From Firmicutes bacterium CAG:534 (lineage in GTDB: Bacteria; Bacillota; Clostridia; Lachnospirales; Lachnospiraceae): DNA of 62,231 bases. The notes below the pieces were generated by a model. The model had not been told where the DNA came from and did not search any database. It saw nothing but the letters and a program-made list of their open reading frames with translations. The stretch lies in assembly GCA_000436115.1 (NCBI GenBank), contig FR894537.1:1-62231 (forward strand), in the 5' to 3' direction. Below are positions 9,040-18,300 of the stretch, in pieces; position 1 is the stretch's first letter, and the number at the start of each line of letters is the position of its first letter. A program made the translations under genes and the position numbers.

Positions 9040-9669
9040 TCAGGTAGGCTCCTTTACATACCGCATCACATCATCATAGATCGCTGCATAGCCTTCTTCT
9101 TTAATATGCATGCCCTCAATGGTATACTCTGCCTTCAGTCTGCCCTGTTCATCCTTCAAATTTTTGTTCACATCAATATAATGCTGGCCATGCTTTTGCG
9201 CCAGCTTTTTCACTTCCTCGTTAGCCCTTTCGATCTTCTCGTTGGTCCGGATCTTAAGACATTCCTTCATCTCCTCTGCCGCCGCCTCATAATTAACAGG
9301 ATAATACGCCATCAGGTAGATCACTGCCTGAGGCAGTGCCTCTTCTATTTTGCAAAGGATCCTGTCATAATTTTCGATCATCTGTGAGATCGGAATCTGG
9401 GGATTGCTCAGATCGTTGGTTCCGATATTGAGAAACACCTTTTTCGGCTTCAGATCCGTAATACATACATCCGTCACCTGCAAAAGCTCGTTTGTCACAT
9501 AACCTCCAATTCCACGGTTATAGATGATGGTATCATCCCCGTGCTCCTCCAAAAGCTTGTTGATCGGAAACATTTCCATCAGCGAGGAACCCGCGAATAC
9601 CACCTGACCGTATACGGCCTCTTTGTTTTTCTCACGATAATTTTTCAGTTTTCTTTCCTTGTCTGTCAT
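9040..9669 (-). CDS. SGNH/GDSL-family hydrolase
   Basis: A 209-residue cytoplasmic SGNH hydrolase without signal peptide. Block I is VVFAGSSLMEMF with the nucleophile serine near residue 28. Block III is NIGTND near 80, and the C-terminal Asp/His pair sits in GMHIKEEGY. Family members deacylate sugars, lipids or peptides; the substrate is not evident. It is the last gene of the permease, ATPase, regulator, kinase operon, 20 bases after the kinase stop. The start at 9669 has GGAG six bases upstream; an earlier in-frame codon near 9711 lies inside the kinase gene and lacks a ribosome site. Confidence 0.8.
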   Translation of the reverse strand: MTDKERKLKNYREKNKEAVYGQVVFAGSSLMEMFPINKLLEEHGDDTIIYNRGIGGYVTNELLQVTDVCITDLKPKKVFLNIGTNDLSNPQIPISQMIENYDRILCKIEEALPQAVIYLMAYYPVNYEAAAEEMKECLKIRTNEKIERANEEVKKLAQKHGQHYIDVNKNLKDEQGRLKAEYTIEGMHIKEEGYAAIYDDVMRYVKEPT

Positions 9670-9689
9670 AATTTTCTCCATAAACAATA

Positions 9690-10961
9690 TTATTGTGCAA
9701 ATACAAGGCAAAAGCTCATTCCCTCTTCCGATGTCTTAACAAAAATGTCACCTCCCATTTTCATCATGATCTGTTTGCAGATATAAAGGCCAAGTCCGTT
9801 TCCGTCCTGCCCTCTTGTATTGCTTCCTCTGAAAAAGCTGTCAAACAGATGGGGAATTTCCTTTTCGCTTATTTTCTCTCCGGTATTAAATACTTCAATG
9901 ATCTGACAATATTCCTCCTCATAAAAGGATATTTCAATCCGCCTTCCATCTCCATATTTCAAGGCATTTTCCATTATATTCTCCATGGCTTCCAGAGAAC
10001 GGGAAAAATCCCCCTTCAAAATATGGTTTACATAATTTCCAATTTTGAATGTCACCATTCGCGTATTGCACTTTTCCTGGTATTGGGATCGTATATGGTT
10101 TACATAATCCTTCAGATAAAATTCTCCGTTTTTCACTTCAATGGCCAGCACTTCATTACTTGCCGCTTCCATGATCTTTTGGACAAAGTCCTCTATTTCA
10201 TCCGCATGCTGCTCAATCTTATGCCCACAGCTTATTTGGCTTTCCTCGTCATCCGCCACCTTCTCATAAATGCTTCTGGCATACAGCTTAATAGCGCTGA
10301 GGGGGATTTTAATATCATGGGAGATTGCAAGCAGGAGCGTCTTTTTTTCTCTTTGTAAAGAAAGCTCTCTCTGTCTGGTATCTTTCAGGGTTTCCTGAAG
10401 CATGGAAATTCCCCACAAAAATTTTCCAAGGTAGCGCTCCTTTGTCTCCGGCACCTGGATCTGCAGCCGCCCCTTTGCAAGCTCATAAGGCATATCCTCA
10501 AGCTTTAAGAAAGGCTGGATCACCCTTTTCTTTATATAAAGAAGGAGAAGCTCCATCATCAGAAAAAGGACAAAAAGGCCGCCCTCAAGCCACAAAAGCT
10601 CCGCCTTATTTTTCTGCAGAATATAATCAAAACGCAGATACCCCTTCCACTCATTTTGAGCAAAAAGGGGTTTTATTACACTATGTTTTCCATTTTGATC
10701 CCGAAAAAAGTCCTGAACCTTTTCCGGATCTTTCAGATCCCGGGCTGCAAGAAAGCAGATATTTTTCACATAACTGCAATCCTCTAGGGAAAGTGCAGAA
10801 AGGCTTTCCCCCTGACCTGCCCTTTCCAGAATATCGTTGATTTCCACCTTGTATTCCATGCCATTTTGGACATTTCCAAATCCATAAGGCCTTAGGAGCA
10901 AAAGGGCAAATACCACATACAAAGCTGCCATTCCCAGTATCAGAAAATTAAACCTCTTCAT
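9690..10961 (-). CDS. Sensor histidine kinase of an ABC-linked two-component system
   Basis: A 423-residue membrane kinase. Transmembrane helices lie near residues 6-26 and 115-137 and flank a ~90-residue extracellular domain. The H-box is LAISHDIKIPLSAIKL (His near 217). The ATP-binding domain shows NALKYGDG and GNGLGLYICKQ. The ATG at 10961 overlaps the end of the response-regulator gene by 14 bases, indicating translational coupling; GGAG lies about 11 bases upstream. The neighbouring FtsX-type transporter suggests sensing of a cell-envelope stress or an antimicrobial peptide, as in Bce-like modules, but this is context inference. Confidence 0.88.
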   Translation of the reverse strand: MKRFNFLILGMAALYVVFALLLLRPYGFGNVQNGMEYKVEINDILERAGQGESLSALSLEDCSYVKNICFLAARDLKDPEKVQDFFRDQNGKHSVIKPLFAQNEWKGYLRFDYILQKNKAELLWLEGGLFVLFLMMELLLLYIKKRVIQPFLKLEDMPYELAKGRLQIQVPETKERYLGKFLWGISMLQETLKDTRQRELSLQREKKTLLLAISHDIKIPLSAIKLYARSIYEKVADDEESQISCGHKIEQHADEIEDFVQKIMEAASNEVLAIEVKNGEFYLKDYVNHIRSQYQEKCNTRMVTFKIGNYVNHILKGDFSRSLEAMENIMENALKYGDGRRIEISFYEEEYCQIIEVFNTGEKISEKEIPHLFDSFFRGSNTRGQDGNGLGLYICKQIMMKMGGDIFVKTSEEGMSFCLVFAQ

Positions 10962-11628
10962 AAATATATCCCACTCCCCACACCGTTTTGATCCTTTTTG
11001 GTTTTTTGGGGTCATCCTCGATCTTATCCCGCAGCATTTTCATGTGTACTGTAAGTGTCTGACTCTCACTGAAGCAGTCCGCTCCCCAGATTTTTCCAAA
11101 CAGAAACTCCTTTTGCAGTACCTTGCCCGGGTTTTGGACAAGCAGCCAGAGCAGTTCATATTCCTTAACGGTAAGCGCTATCTCCTTCTGTCTGCAATAT
11201 ACCTTTTGTGCGTCTGTATCAATGGTCAGGGTTCCGGACTGAACCCGTGTTTTTTGTTCCCTGTTTTCATAATACCGGTGCATCAGGGCCGAAACCTTTG
11301 CCCGCAGGATATCCATATCCACAGGCTTTTCCATATAATCATCTGCCCCTGCCAGATAGCCGTTCATCTGATCTTCCTTCCCTGTCCTGGCGCTCAAAAA
11401 AAGAAGGGGCACGGCAGAGGATTCCCGGATGGCTTTACACACAGCAAACCCATCCTGCCCCGGAAGAGCAACATCAAGGATCACCAGCCTTGCCCTTTCC
11501 TCCCGCCAAAAGGCCAGCGCATCTTCTCCGCTCAAAGCGCCCTTCACCGTATAGCCTGACCTTTGAAGGAAACCGCACATAAGCTGATTTAATTCCTCAT
11601 GATCCTCCACCAGCAAAATATCCTTCAT
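10948..11628 (-). CDS. OmpR-family response regulator
   Basis: A 226-residue regulator with an N-terminal receiver domain (acidic pair ED at 8-9, phospho-acceptor Asp52 in VILDVALPG, conserved Lys in YMEKPVDMD) and a C-terminal winged helix (EYELLWLLVQNPGKV and RDKIEDDPKKPKRIKTVWGV). It presumably controls the operon that encodes it. The ATG at 11628 follows the ATPase stop by six bases with only a weak ribosome site, so coupling is likely; an in-frame GTG two codons earlier is an alternative start. Confidence 0.9.
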   Translation of the reverse strand: MKDILLVEDHEELNQLMCGFLQRSGYTVKGALSGEDALAFWREERARLVILDVALPGQDGFAVCKAIRESSAVPLLFLSARTGKEDQMNGYLAGADDYMEKPVDMDILRAKVSALMHRYYENREQKTRVQSGTLTIDTDAQKVYCRQKEIALTVKEYELLWLLVQNPGKVLQKEFLFGKIWGADCFSESQTLTVHMKMLRDKIEDDPKKPKRIKTVWGVGYIYEEV

Positions 11629-11634
11629 CTGCAC

Positions 11635-12399
11635 TTACCATCCCATTTCCATAAGCCAGCCGCTAAGCTGCTTTTCCCGTTCTCTTGTCTCTTCCTCGGA
11701 CGCAAACTTTCCAAAGGTATATTCTCCCTTAATGGTTCCGTCCTCAATATACAGTACCCTGTCGCTTTTGGCAGCAACCCGCATGTCATGAGTCACAAGC
11801 ATGATCGTTGTACCCTCCCGGTTGATCCGTACAAGCTCCCTCATTACCTCACGGGAATTCTGCTGGTTCAGTGCACCGGTAGGCTCATCTGCAAAGATCA
11901 TCCTGGGATAATTGATCAGGCTCCTACAGATACAGGCTCTCTGAAGCTGTCCGCCGGAGACCTCATTTACCCCGTTTTCTGCAATTTCACTGATCCCCAT
12001 TTTTTGCATCAGCTTTTTGGCATGATCATCTACCTGCTGCCTTTTTCCCTTATTCTTCTTTGACTGATACGCCGGTAAAATTATATTATCATAGATGCTT
12101 AGATTTTTTAACATATACATCTGCTGAAAGATAAATCCCATTTCCTCCAGCCGTACCTCGCTGATTTGCGTGGGGGAAAGCGAACTTAAATCTTTTCCGA
12201 AAAAATCGATCTGTCCGGCTGTCAGGCTATCCATTCCGCTTACTGTATATAAAAGCGTTGATTTTCCGGAACCGGAAGGACCCATGACAGCCACCATTTC
12301 TCCCTCCTGCATCTCAAAGCTGATATTCTTAAGCACATGATTTTGTCTTTTGTTGATAATGTATGTTTTACAGAGATCTCTTACAGTCAGTGAACTCAT
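11635..12399 (-). CDS. ABC transporter ATP-binding protein, second FtsX-type exporter
   Basis: A 254-residue ATPase with Walker A GPSGSGKST, signature VSGGQLQR, Walker B MIFADEPTGALN and the switch VTHDMR. It has a C-terminal extension of about 30 residues beyond the ABC core. The ATG at 12399 has AGG eight bases upstream. A GTG five codons earlier is less likely. A small perfect hairpin (12412-12426) separates it from the permease gene. It energises the permease encoded just upstream. Confidence 0.9.
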   Translation of the reverse strand: MSSLTVRDLCKTYIINKRQNHVLKNISFEMQEGEMVAVMGPSGSGKSTLLYTVSGMDSLTAGQIDFFGKDLSSLSPTQISEVRLEEMGFIFQQMYMLKNLSIYDNIILPAYQSKKNKGKRQQVDDHAKKLMQKMGISEIAENGVNEVSGGQLQRACICRSLINYPRMIFADEPTGALNQQNSREVMRELVRINREGTTIMLVTHDMRVAAKSDRVLYIEDGTIKGEYTFGKFASEEETREREKQLSGWLMEMGW

Positions 12400-12434
12400 T
12401 TCTTTTCCTATCACTGCTTAGCAGTGTCCTTTCT

Positions 12435-14831
12435 TTATTCAATATTGTTGACTTCCCTTGTATCAATGCTGCGGATCCCGGCTGTACTTAAAAAGGCCGC
12501 CGTACCTGTTATAAGCGCCATAAGAAGCGGATAAAAAAGATATTCCAGAAAAGGATCTATTGTCATTTTCATCTTCTTTGCCCCCATCATTCCGAAGATC
12601 TGTCCTACCGTTACCGGCGCAAGAAGCTTTGCCAGAACAGCGCCGCACACGATCGCTGCTGCAAGTACGAGCAAAATTCTTTCCGTCTGCCATCTTCGCA
12701 CGGCTCCGTCTGAAAATCCCAGACTCTTCAGAAGTGCAATATCACTGCGCTCTTTGGTAAGGAAGGTTCGCACCATTAGAACCGTAAGCAGGGCATTGAT
12801 CCCAAATACCACCAGTGATATGACTGCCATTACGCTGGCCACCTGTTCTCTGATTTTATCCAGTCCGCACATCTTATCAATCCATTCTGTGCCCTGATAA
12901 ATCTTTCCATCGGGAAATTTCTTTTGCAGGATCTCTATTGCTTCTTCTTTCTGTTTCGGATCTTCTAATGCAATCTGAAAAGCATATATTCCTGCAAGAT
13001 ATTTTGGATCCGGCTCCGCCGACTTCGGAAGCCACAGTCCCTCTCCCATGTTCATCATGGTCTGGTAGGTTCCTGTGATCAGATATTCCTTTTTCCCCTC
13101 CTGTGTCCACAGGAAAATATGGTCTCCCACCTGTGCTCCCATTTTCTCTGCGGAAATTTCCGTAATTGCAATTTCATTGGGATGTACCGGTTCCCTGCCG
13201 CTTAGCATGGTCAGATGCTGTTCCCATTCCCCTACGGGGTGCAGCAACTGGCAGCTGTAAGTATCTTCCTCATCCGTGGCATATCCGGTAAAGACATAGC
13301 CAAGCTGAATTCCCGTATGTGCCTCTATGCTATTTTGCGCCAGAAGCTCCTCTATTTCCTTCAGACATTCTTTCAATTCCCCAATGCCCTCTTCTCCCTT
13401 GGCAAGAAACCTCTCCTCCTGTCCGCTTTCCAGATAAAGATCAGATTTCCATACTCCAAAAGAATAGATAATATCCTCTCCCTGCAAGGTAGTAAGCGCC
13501 GTCAGGGGAAGCAGGATCATAAGCGTCCCCAGTATAAAGTTCAGCAGAAGCACCAGAAATCTCCGCTTCTGATTTACCACATCATTCAAGGCAAGAAAGC
13601 CCGGCACAGCCCCTTTTTTATGTCGGTGCAGTTTTAAATGCTTTTCAGAAAAACGTTCTCCCGTAGAGCCGTTTCGTATGGCTTCTATGGCAGATATTTT
13701 TTTCAGTCTTCCAATGCACCTGCTGCAGAAAAGTAAAACAATAAGTACCACAAACACTGCAGCCAAAAGATTGACAACAAGTCCCTGCCTTGTCTTTTCC
13801 ACTACCACATTAACGACTGCCTGACGCAGCATGATCTCCTGAAAAGGAATACTGAGGAAAAAGCCCAAAATGGCTCCCATGGCCGCAATTCCGAAATACT
13901 TTACCAGATAAACACCTCTCACATCCTGATCCCGAAGTCCGATCGCCTTCATAATGCCAATCTCTTTATAATCCTCCTGAAGAGTAAAGGATATGGTAAA
14001 CCGCAATACCAGAAAGGCGATCAGGATCAGACAGATACTGACAAGTATCAGCGCCCCGGCAATGACCATGTCGAATACATAACACATAGGGATCAGTGTT
14101 CCTTCCACCCCGGAGATCACATTGAATTTCTGTGCTTTATATTCCTTTTCAAAAACCTTTTTATCCTTATAATCAATGTTATAAATCCTGGTACGGATCA
14201 GATCGTCCTGCTCTACATACTCCTCAAAATCCTCCTGGGAAATCATATTTCGCTTAAACCCCATAAAGCTGGTTCCGAACACGGCATCCTTCGTCAGGGT
14301 CACCACCGTAAATTCTTTTCGTACTTTTCCCACTGTAATTGCAATCCGATCTCCCACCTGCAGGTCATTGTTCTGCGCCTCCAGCTTTGCAAGTGCAATT
14401 TCACCCCTGTGAAGGACCAGGCTCTTACCGTTCTCATCAAAAACCTTCATATAGCCGTCATTTACCGGCTGAATAGACAGGGTATTATTCCTCTCATAGT
14501 TTTTGTGTGCCGCAGTGTCCTCTGCCTTTCGCTGCAGGATCTGAATTTGATCATTTTGAACCGTAATAGTATCCTGGATTTCATAATTTTTCACATTTTC
14601 ATTTTTGGCAAGGAAATCCCTTATGGGATCGTTCTGTCCATCTGTAAGCGCCAGCACAAACAAATCCGGAACATTAGAAATCTCAATAAAGTGATCCACC
14701 GCACCGGTGATTGCCGCCAGGTTATTTACACTGCTTGCCAGAAACATGGATGCCAGCAGGATAAACAAAAGCAGGATCAGGTTCATGGTTCTTTTTCTTC
14801 TCAAATCGCGTTTTAAAATCCGAAAAAACAT
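12435..14831 (-). CDS. FtsX-like ABC permease, first gene of the ABC/two-component operon
   Basis: A 798-residue permease with two FtsX halves. The first half has a helix at about 15-35, an extracytoplasmic domain, and three helices up to about 370 with the motif YKEIGIMKAIGLRDQDVRGV. The second half starts near 425 and ends with helices between about 670 and 780, including DIALLKSLGFSDGAVRRW. It leads a five-gene operon with its ATPase, response regulator, kinase and SGNH hydrolase. The ribosome site is AGGAGAG before the ATG at 14831. The size resembles MacB-like exporters more than the classical ten-helix BceB, so the substrate remains open. Confidence 0.88.
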   Translation of the reverse strand: MFFRILKRDLRRKRTMNLILLLFILLASMFLASSVNNLAAITGAVDHFIEISNVPDLFVLALTDGQNDPIRDFLAKNENVKNYEIQDTITVQNDQIQILQRKAEDTAAHKNYERNNTLSIQPVNDGYMKVFDENGKSLVLHRGEIALAKLEAQNNDLQVGDRIAITVGKVRKEFTVVTLTKDAVFGTSFMGFKRNMISQEDFEEYVEQDDLIRTRIYNIDYKDKKVFEKEYKAQKFNVISGVEGTLIPMCYVFDMVIAGALILVSICLILIAFLVLRFTISFTLQEDYKEIGIMKAIGLRDQDVRGVYLVKYFGIAAMGAILGFFLSIPFQEIMLRQAVVNVVVEKTRQGLVVNLLAAVFVVLIVLLFCSRCIGRLKKISAIEAIRNGSTGERFSEKHLKLHRHKKGAVPGFLALNDVVNQKRRFLVLLLNFILGTLMILLPLTALTTLQGEDIIYSFGVWKSDLYLESGQEERFLAKGEEGIGELKECLKEIEELLAQNSIEAHTGIQLGYVFTGYATDEEDTYSCQLLHPVGEWEQHLTMLSGREPVHPNEIAITEISAEKMGAQVGDHIFLWTQEGKKEYLITGTYQTMMNMGEGLWLPKSAEPDPKYLAGIYAFQIALEDPKQKEEAIEILQKKFPDGKIYQGTEWIDKMCGLDKIREQVASVMAVISLVVFGINALLTVLMVRTFLTKERSDIALLKSLGFSDGAVRRWQTERILLVLAAAIVCGAVLAKLLAPVTVGQIFGMMGAKKMKMTIDPFLEYLFYPLLMALITGTAAFLSTAGIRSIDTREVNNIE

Positions 14832-14926
14832 GGTACTCTCCTTTTGCTGTTCTCTTGATGGTTCCAGTCTAACATCCCAATTATTAAAAAATCCTTAAAC
14901 AAACACTATCTTTTCAAATAAGCAGC

Positions 14927-14971
14927 AAAATCACCGAAATCAGTCTATCATAGGCTTCTCCCGGTGATTTT
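14927..14971 (-). terminator. Probable terminator downstream of the Fic pseudogene
   Basis: A perfect 10-bp inverted repeat (14962-14971 with 14927-14936) with a 25-nt loop. The stem ends in TTTT on either strand. It separates the Fic remnant from the promoter region of the permease operon. Confidence 0.6.
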
Positions 14972-15041
14972 CTTTTTATATCCGCATATTCAGTTTTCCA
15001 TGCTCCAACAGCTGCAATCATTGTAATGCGTATCCGAGAAG

Positions 15042-15397
15042 CTACAGTTCTTCTGCCTTGAAGGTGATATACCCCTCATAGTAATAGCTGTGGTCAATTC
15101 CCTTCATATAAATCTCACGGCTGTCCACATCGCCTGTCAGCGCCGCCTTTAGCAGCACCTTAATCTCTGTGTCTTTAATGGGGCTGCGCTCCATGGCAAG
15201 CAAATAATCTTCTTTATCCACATGACTCCAGTCCACCACCTGCCCAATACCATTTTTTAACATCAGAAAGTGCCAACAGGCAGGGTATCAAGTGTGCCGC
15301 TTTCAAACAGCCATATCGCTTTTCTCTTGCTGATCTTTTCTTCCTCACGAGCAAGCTCTGCAGAATCGGTTATGCCCAATTTGTTTTCAAGAGCCAT
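15042..15397 (-). pseudogene. Fic-family protein, internally deleted
   Basis: Two parts of one Fic protein lie next to each other. The N-terminal part (ATG 15397 to TGA 15263) begins MALENKLGITDSAELAREEE and has a good ribosome site. The C-terminal part (15263-15042) holds VVDWSHVDKEDYLLAMERSP and YMKGIDHSYYYEGY, typical of the end of this subfamily. The two frames meet at an overlapping TGATG. Roughly 110 residues are missing between them, including the catalytic HPFxxGNGR motif. The protein cannot AMPylate targets. The intact family modifies proteins and can act as a toxin. The gene starts 14 bases after the acidic lipoprotein gene. Confidence 0.8.
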
Positions 15398-15411
15398 CCT
15401 ATTCTCCCTTA

Positions 15412-16245
15412 TCAATCCTCTGCCACTGTAAAGCTTACAACAGGCGCATCATCATATTCCTTCATCTTGTCCCTGAAAATTTCATCTGAGTCTGTGTCAA
15501 TAGCCTCATCATGGTTAAAATCATTTTTTTCACGCAAGAAGCCAATATAGGAGACTGTGCCATCATCGTCAATCGATTCCATCACAGAATCCTTCACCAT
15601 AACGGCCTGTGTCTCTTCCGATATGAAATAGCTGCAGACCTCGTGTCCTCCGGCTGTATACACAACGCCATTTTCCCACCGGATCGGATAAGCGGTTCCC
15701 TGTCCCCCTACTGCACTGGAAAACCTTACTGTGCTGTTCTGCTCCAGGTAAACGCTGGCTGCCATTGCCGCCATGCTGCCCTCAAACTCATAGGTCTGAT
15801 CTGCCACAAGCAACGCCTGTCCTTCATATCCTTCCAGGGTCACATACGCATACCCCTGTCCCTTTTCCAGATAACCGATCAGCTCTTCATAGGATGAAAA
15901 TGCCGTCTTTCCGGCCTGTTCCTCTACCAGGGAGTTTGGAATATTGTCCGGCAGTTCCTCATCCGTAAGCCACATTTCCGGATCTTCTGCAGTATCCTGC
16001 ATTTCCTCTGTCTGCTCTGCGTCCTGTGCTTCCTCCGCCTGTTCCTCTTCGGTACTCTGCGCTTCCTGCTCTGGATCCTCGTCTGCTGCGCTCTGCTTTG
16101 CTTCCTCACCGGCGGCCTGTTCCCCGCTCTGCTCTGCAAAGCCGGTCTCTTCCTCCGGGATCGTCTGCTGTTTTCCGCAGCCGCTTCCCAGGGCTGCCAC
16201 AAGCAGGATCATACAAAATGCTGCCAAATACGGTTTATTTCTCAT
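15412..16245 (-). CDS. Acidic-linker lipoprotein of unknown function
   Basis: A 277-residue secreted lipoprotein. The signal peptide ends in LGSGC (Cys near 23). Residues about 30-95 are a Glu/Ala/Gln-rich low-complexity linker. A ~170-residue C-terminal domain of mixed alpha/beta character follows, which I do not recognise. The ATG at 16245 lies inside the end of the upstream esterase gene (11-base overlap) and has GGAGG six bases before it, so the two genes are coupled. It may anchor or assist the esterase at the cell surface, but that is only a context guess. Confidence 0.75.
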   Translation of the reverse strand: MRNKPYLAAFCMILLVAALGSGCGKQQTIPEEETGFAEQSGEQAAGEEAKQSAADEDPEQEAQSTEEEQAEEAQDAEQTEEMQDTAEDPEMWLTDEELPDNIPNSLVEEQAGKTAFSSYEELIGYLEKGQGYAYVTLEGYEGQALLVADQTYEFEGSMAAMAASVYLEQNSTVRFSSAVGGQGTAYPIRWENGVVYTAGGHEVCSYFISEETQAVMVKDSVMESIDDDGTVSYIGFLREKNDFNHDEAIDTDSDEIFRDKMKEYDDAPVVSFTVAED

Positions 16246-17347
16246 GGATTTCCTCCTTCCAAAGAAGCCGGATCTCATGACTTACCTTCTCTGCAGCCCT
16301 CTGATGGGTTTTTCTGCTGGGATGCCAGTCTGCCACAAAGCCGTCCTTTTCGGTATGAGGCTCTATAGGGATTACCCCTATCCTTTGATCCCCGGTCTTT
16401 TCCCTGTACTTCCGGGCAGCCTTTTCCACATAGGGAAAAAGCCTGTCTGTCATAATCCCATACACGCAAAGCAGATAGGCCCCGGGATTATGCCGGCGCA
16501 CCTCCTCTAAGAAATCCGCATATCTTTCGGCAAACTCCTGCTGCCGGTCTGTCTCATCCTTGCAGTAGCTGTCATCATTGGTACCCAGGTTGATCACCAC
16601 AACATCCGGCTGGAAGCTTTCAAAGTTCCACTTCCGCAGGCTGATGGCTTCTCCCTCTGCTTTTCCCCTGGAATATCCCACATACTCATACATATCGGGA
16701 ACCAGTTCTGTTAAAAGCTTCTCGTCGGTCTCCGTATATCCTGATATAATGCCGTATCCGCTATAGGAAACCATGCTGTAGTCGGCGCCGAGGGTCTGTG
16801 CCGTCAGATAAGCATAGGCGGCCGTCACATCTTCCGTTGCCGTAGAAAAAGAATGTTCCTCATTTTCATCATCCACACCATAGCCGCAGGTAATGGAATC
16901 CCCGATAAATTCTATTTTATGCGCCCTGTCTGGAGTTTTTTGTATGGTTCCGTTCTCCTCCGTAAGCAGGGCTGCAATCCCCAGAAGTGACATAGGCGCT
17001 TCAGACAGTTTCAGGATTTTCACCGTAATTTCTTCCGGTTCGGAGCTTTCCCAGATGGGGCACTCCCTGTTCCGGTCGCACAGCACCTGATCCAGCACTC
17101 TCTTTTCATTGATATAAACAGCAAATCTGGGATTTTCTACATCTTCTACTTCTCGCAGCTCCTCAAGCTGCTCTAAATCCGTGATCTTTGTGAGATCATC
17201 TCCTCTGAGCGCCACGGCAAGCTGTGTTCCCTTATAACGAAACTCCATTCCGGTTCCGGAAAGTGCGCACCATACCGTCCCCTCTTTATCCGCTGTGGTA
17301 CGTCCCAGCAGTTTTACGTCCGCTTCATTTGCCCTAATCCTTTTCAT
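16235..17347 (-). CDS. SGNH esterase resembling carbohydrate esterase family 2
   Basis: A ~370-residue two-domain esterase. The N-terminal ~130 residues form a beta-rich jelly-roll-like domain. The C-terminal SGNH domain has block I IEFIGDSITCGYG (nucleophile Ser), NLGTND, and a late DWHPS with the Asp/His pair. This arrangement matches CE2 acetyl esterases, which remove acetyl groups from plant polysaccharides. No signal peptide is visible, so the enzyme is probably cytoplasmic and acts on imported oligosaccharides. The start is uncertain: the ATG at 17347 has GAGGG nearby, while in-frame ATGs at 17359 and 17434 are possible. Confidence 0.75.
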   Translation of the reverse strand: MKRIRANEADVKLLGRTTADKEGTVWCALSGTGMEFRYKGTQLAVALRGDDLTKITDLEQLEELREVEDVENPRFAVYINEKRVLDQVLCDRNRECPIWESSEPEEITVKILKLSEAPMSLLGIAALLTEENGTIQKTPDRAHKIEFIGDSITCGYGVDDENEEHSFSTATEDVTAAYAYLTAQTLGADYSMVSYSGYGIISGYTETDEKLLTELVPDMYEYVGYSRGKAEGEAISLRKWNFESFQPDVVVINLGTNDDSYCKDETDRQQEFAERYADFLEEVRRHNPGAYLLCVYGIMTDRLFPYVEKAARKYREKTGDQRIGVIPIEPHTEKDGFVADWHPSRKTHQRAAEKVSHEIRLLWKEEIHEK

Positions 17348-17724
17348 CTCTGCCCTCATTTCCGGCAGGCCAAACAGCCCGACCCTTCGATCAGATCCTT
17401 GGCAGCTCCCGATATTTCCCCCATTATAGTACAAAGCGTTCAGAGCATCAAGTAGAGCCTATTTTTTCTATGGCATTCATCAGGTCAAGGCCGGTGTGAT
17501 CCCTGTGAAGTTGAATCAGTCCTCCCCTCAAAAATCTGATTCCAGTCAAAATCTTCCTTCTGGATCTTTGCAATGCCAAATATTTCTTAACCACTACGGA
17601 TTTGGCCACATTTCTTTTCAAACTGCATAAAATATCTGTGGGGTGATCATGTGATTGCGTGGGTTCTTTTTCTGCTGCAAAAGGCGCTTTCAAATTTTTG
17701 AAAGGGTTTTCTGATTTGACATTT
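17348..17724. other. Stretch with no convincing gene
   Basis: Between the esterase and the damaged TetR gene there is a 100-codon open frame on the minus strand (17448-17750). It has no recognisable family, and its 5' end overlaps the TetR 3' end. It is probably debris from the event that replaced the TetR C-terminus. No RNA gene or repeat is seen. Confidence 0.4.
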
Positions 17725-18204
17725 TTACCTGTATATAAATCTTTCAGCACATTTTTTAGCTTGTTGAGGATATTTATCCTTTACATAGGAGACCGGCCCG
17801 GACGCAAGATACTGCTGGTACAGACTCTGCATCTCTTCATTTCGGAACTGCTCAATTGTGAGCATCTTACGAAATGATGCGGCGAAATCATCCTCCGTCC
17901 AGTATACAAACATTGCTTTGCTGTATTCCGTGAACTCGTCCAAAGACGCTGTCCCGTACTTTTCAGGCATACTCTCCTTATCGTCTTCCGGCATATTATA
18001 ATCTGCGGCCTGCTTGCAGTCTCCCTGCTGCATCCGCTCTACAATACAGTCAAAAATATCTCTTTTACTCTTATAGTGGCGGTATAATGCCCCTTTTGTC
18101 ATATCCAGCGCACCTGCTATCTGGCTGACGGAAACTGCCTCGTAACCGTCCCTTGCAAATAAATGAAGCGCTACAATTAATATTTCTTCTTTTCTATTGC
18201 TCAT
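17725..18204 (-). CDS. TetR-family regulator, probably truncated or rearranged at its C-terminus
   Basis: A 159-residue TetR regulator. The N-terminal helix-turn-helix is intact (ILIVALHLFARDGYEAVSV then MTKGALYRHYKSKRDIF). Ligand-domain residues up to about 140 (FRKMLTIEQFRNEEMQSLYQ, then GPVSYVKD) follow the family. The last ~16 residues do not, and the protein is about 30 residues shorter than usual. The DNA domain may still bind, but the ligand pocket and dimer interface may be damaged. The ATG at 18204 has GGAGG eight bases upstream. It could be the regulator of the dyad at 5997-6014, which is untested. Confidence 0.65.
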   Translation of the reverse strand: MSNRKEEILIVALHLFARDGYEAVSVSQIAGALDMTKGALYRHYKSKRDIFDCIVERMQQGDCKQAADYNMPEDDKESMPEKYGTASLDEFTEYSKAMFVYWTEDDFAASFRKMLTIEQFRNEEMQSLYQQYLASGPVSYVKDKYPQQAKKCAERFIYR

Positions 18205-18300
18205 GCAAATATCCTCCAAGCAAAAATAACTGATTACAATCCCGCTGATGGCGGTATGCTTCTCGATGAAAAGAAATAGAAATATAAGCTGCTGTCTTTG

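Noticed and set aside
8929..9387. Plus-strand frame of 152 codons
   Set aside because: Mostly antisense to the SGNH hydrolase, without ribosome site or recognisable domain.
15924..16202. Arg-rich 92-residue frame inside the acidic lipoprotein gene
   Set aside because: It is an out-of-frame reading of the Glu/Ala/Gln repeat region and has no ribosome site.
17448..17750. 100-residue minus-strand frame
   Set aside because: No family, no ribosome site, and overlap with the end of the TetR gene; treated as debris.
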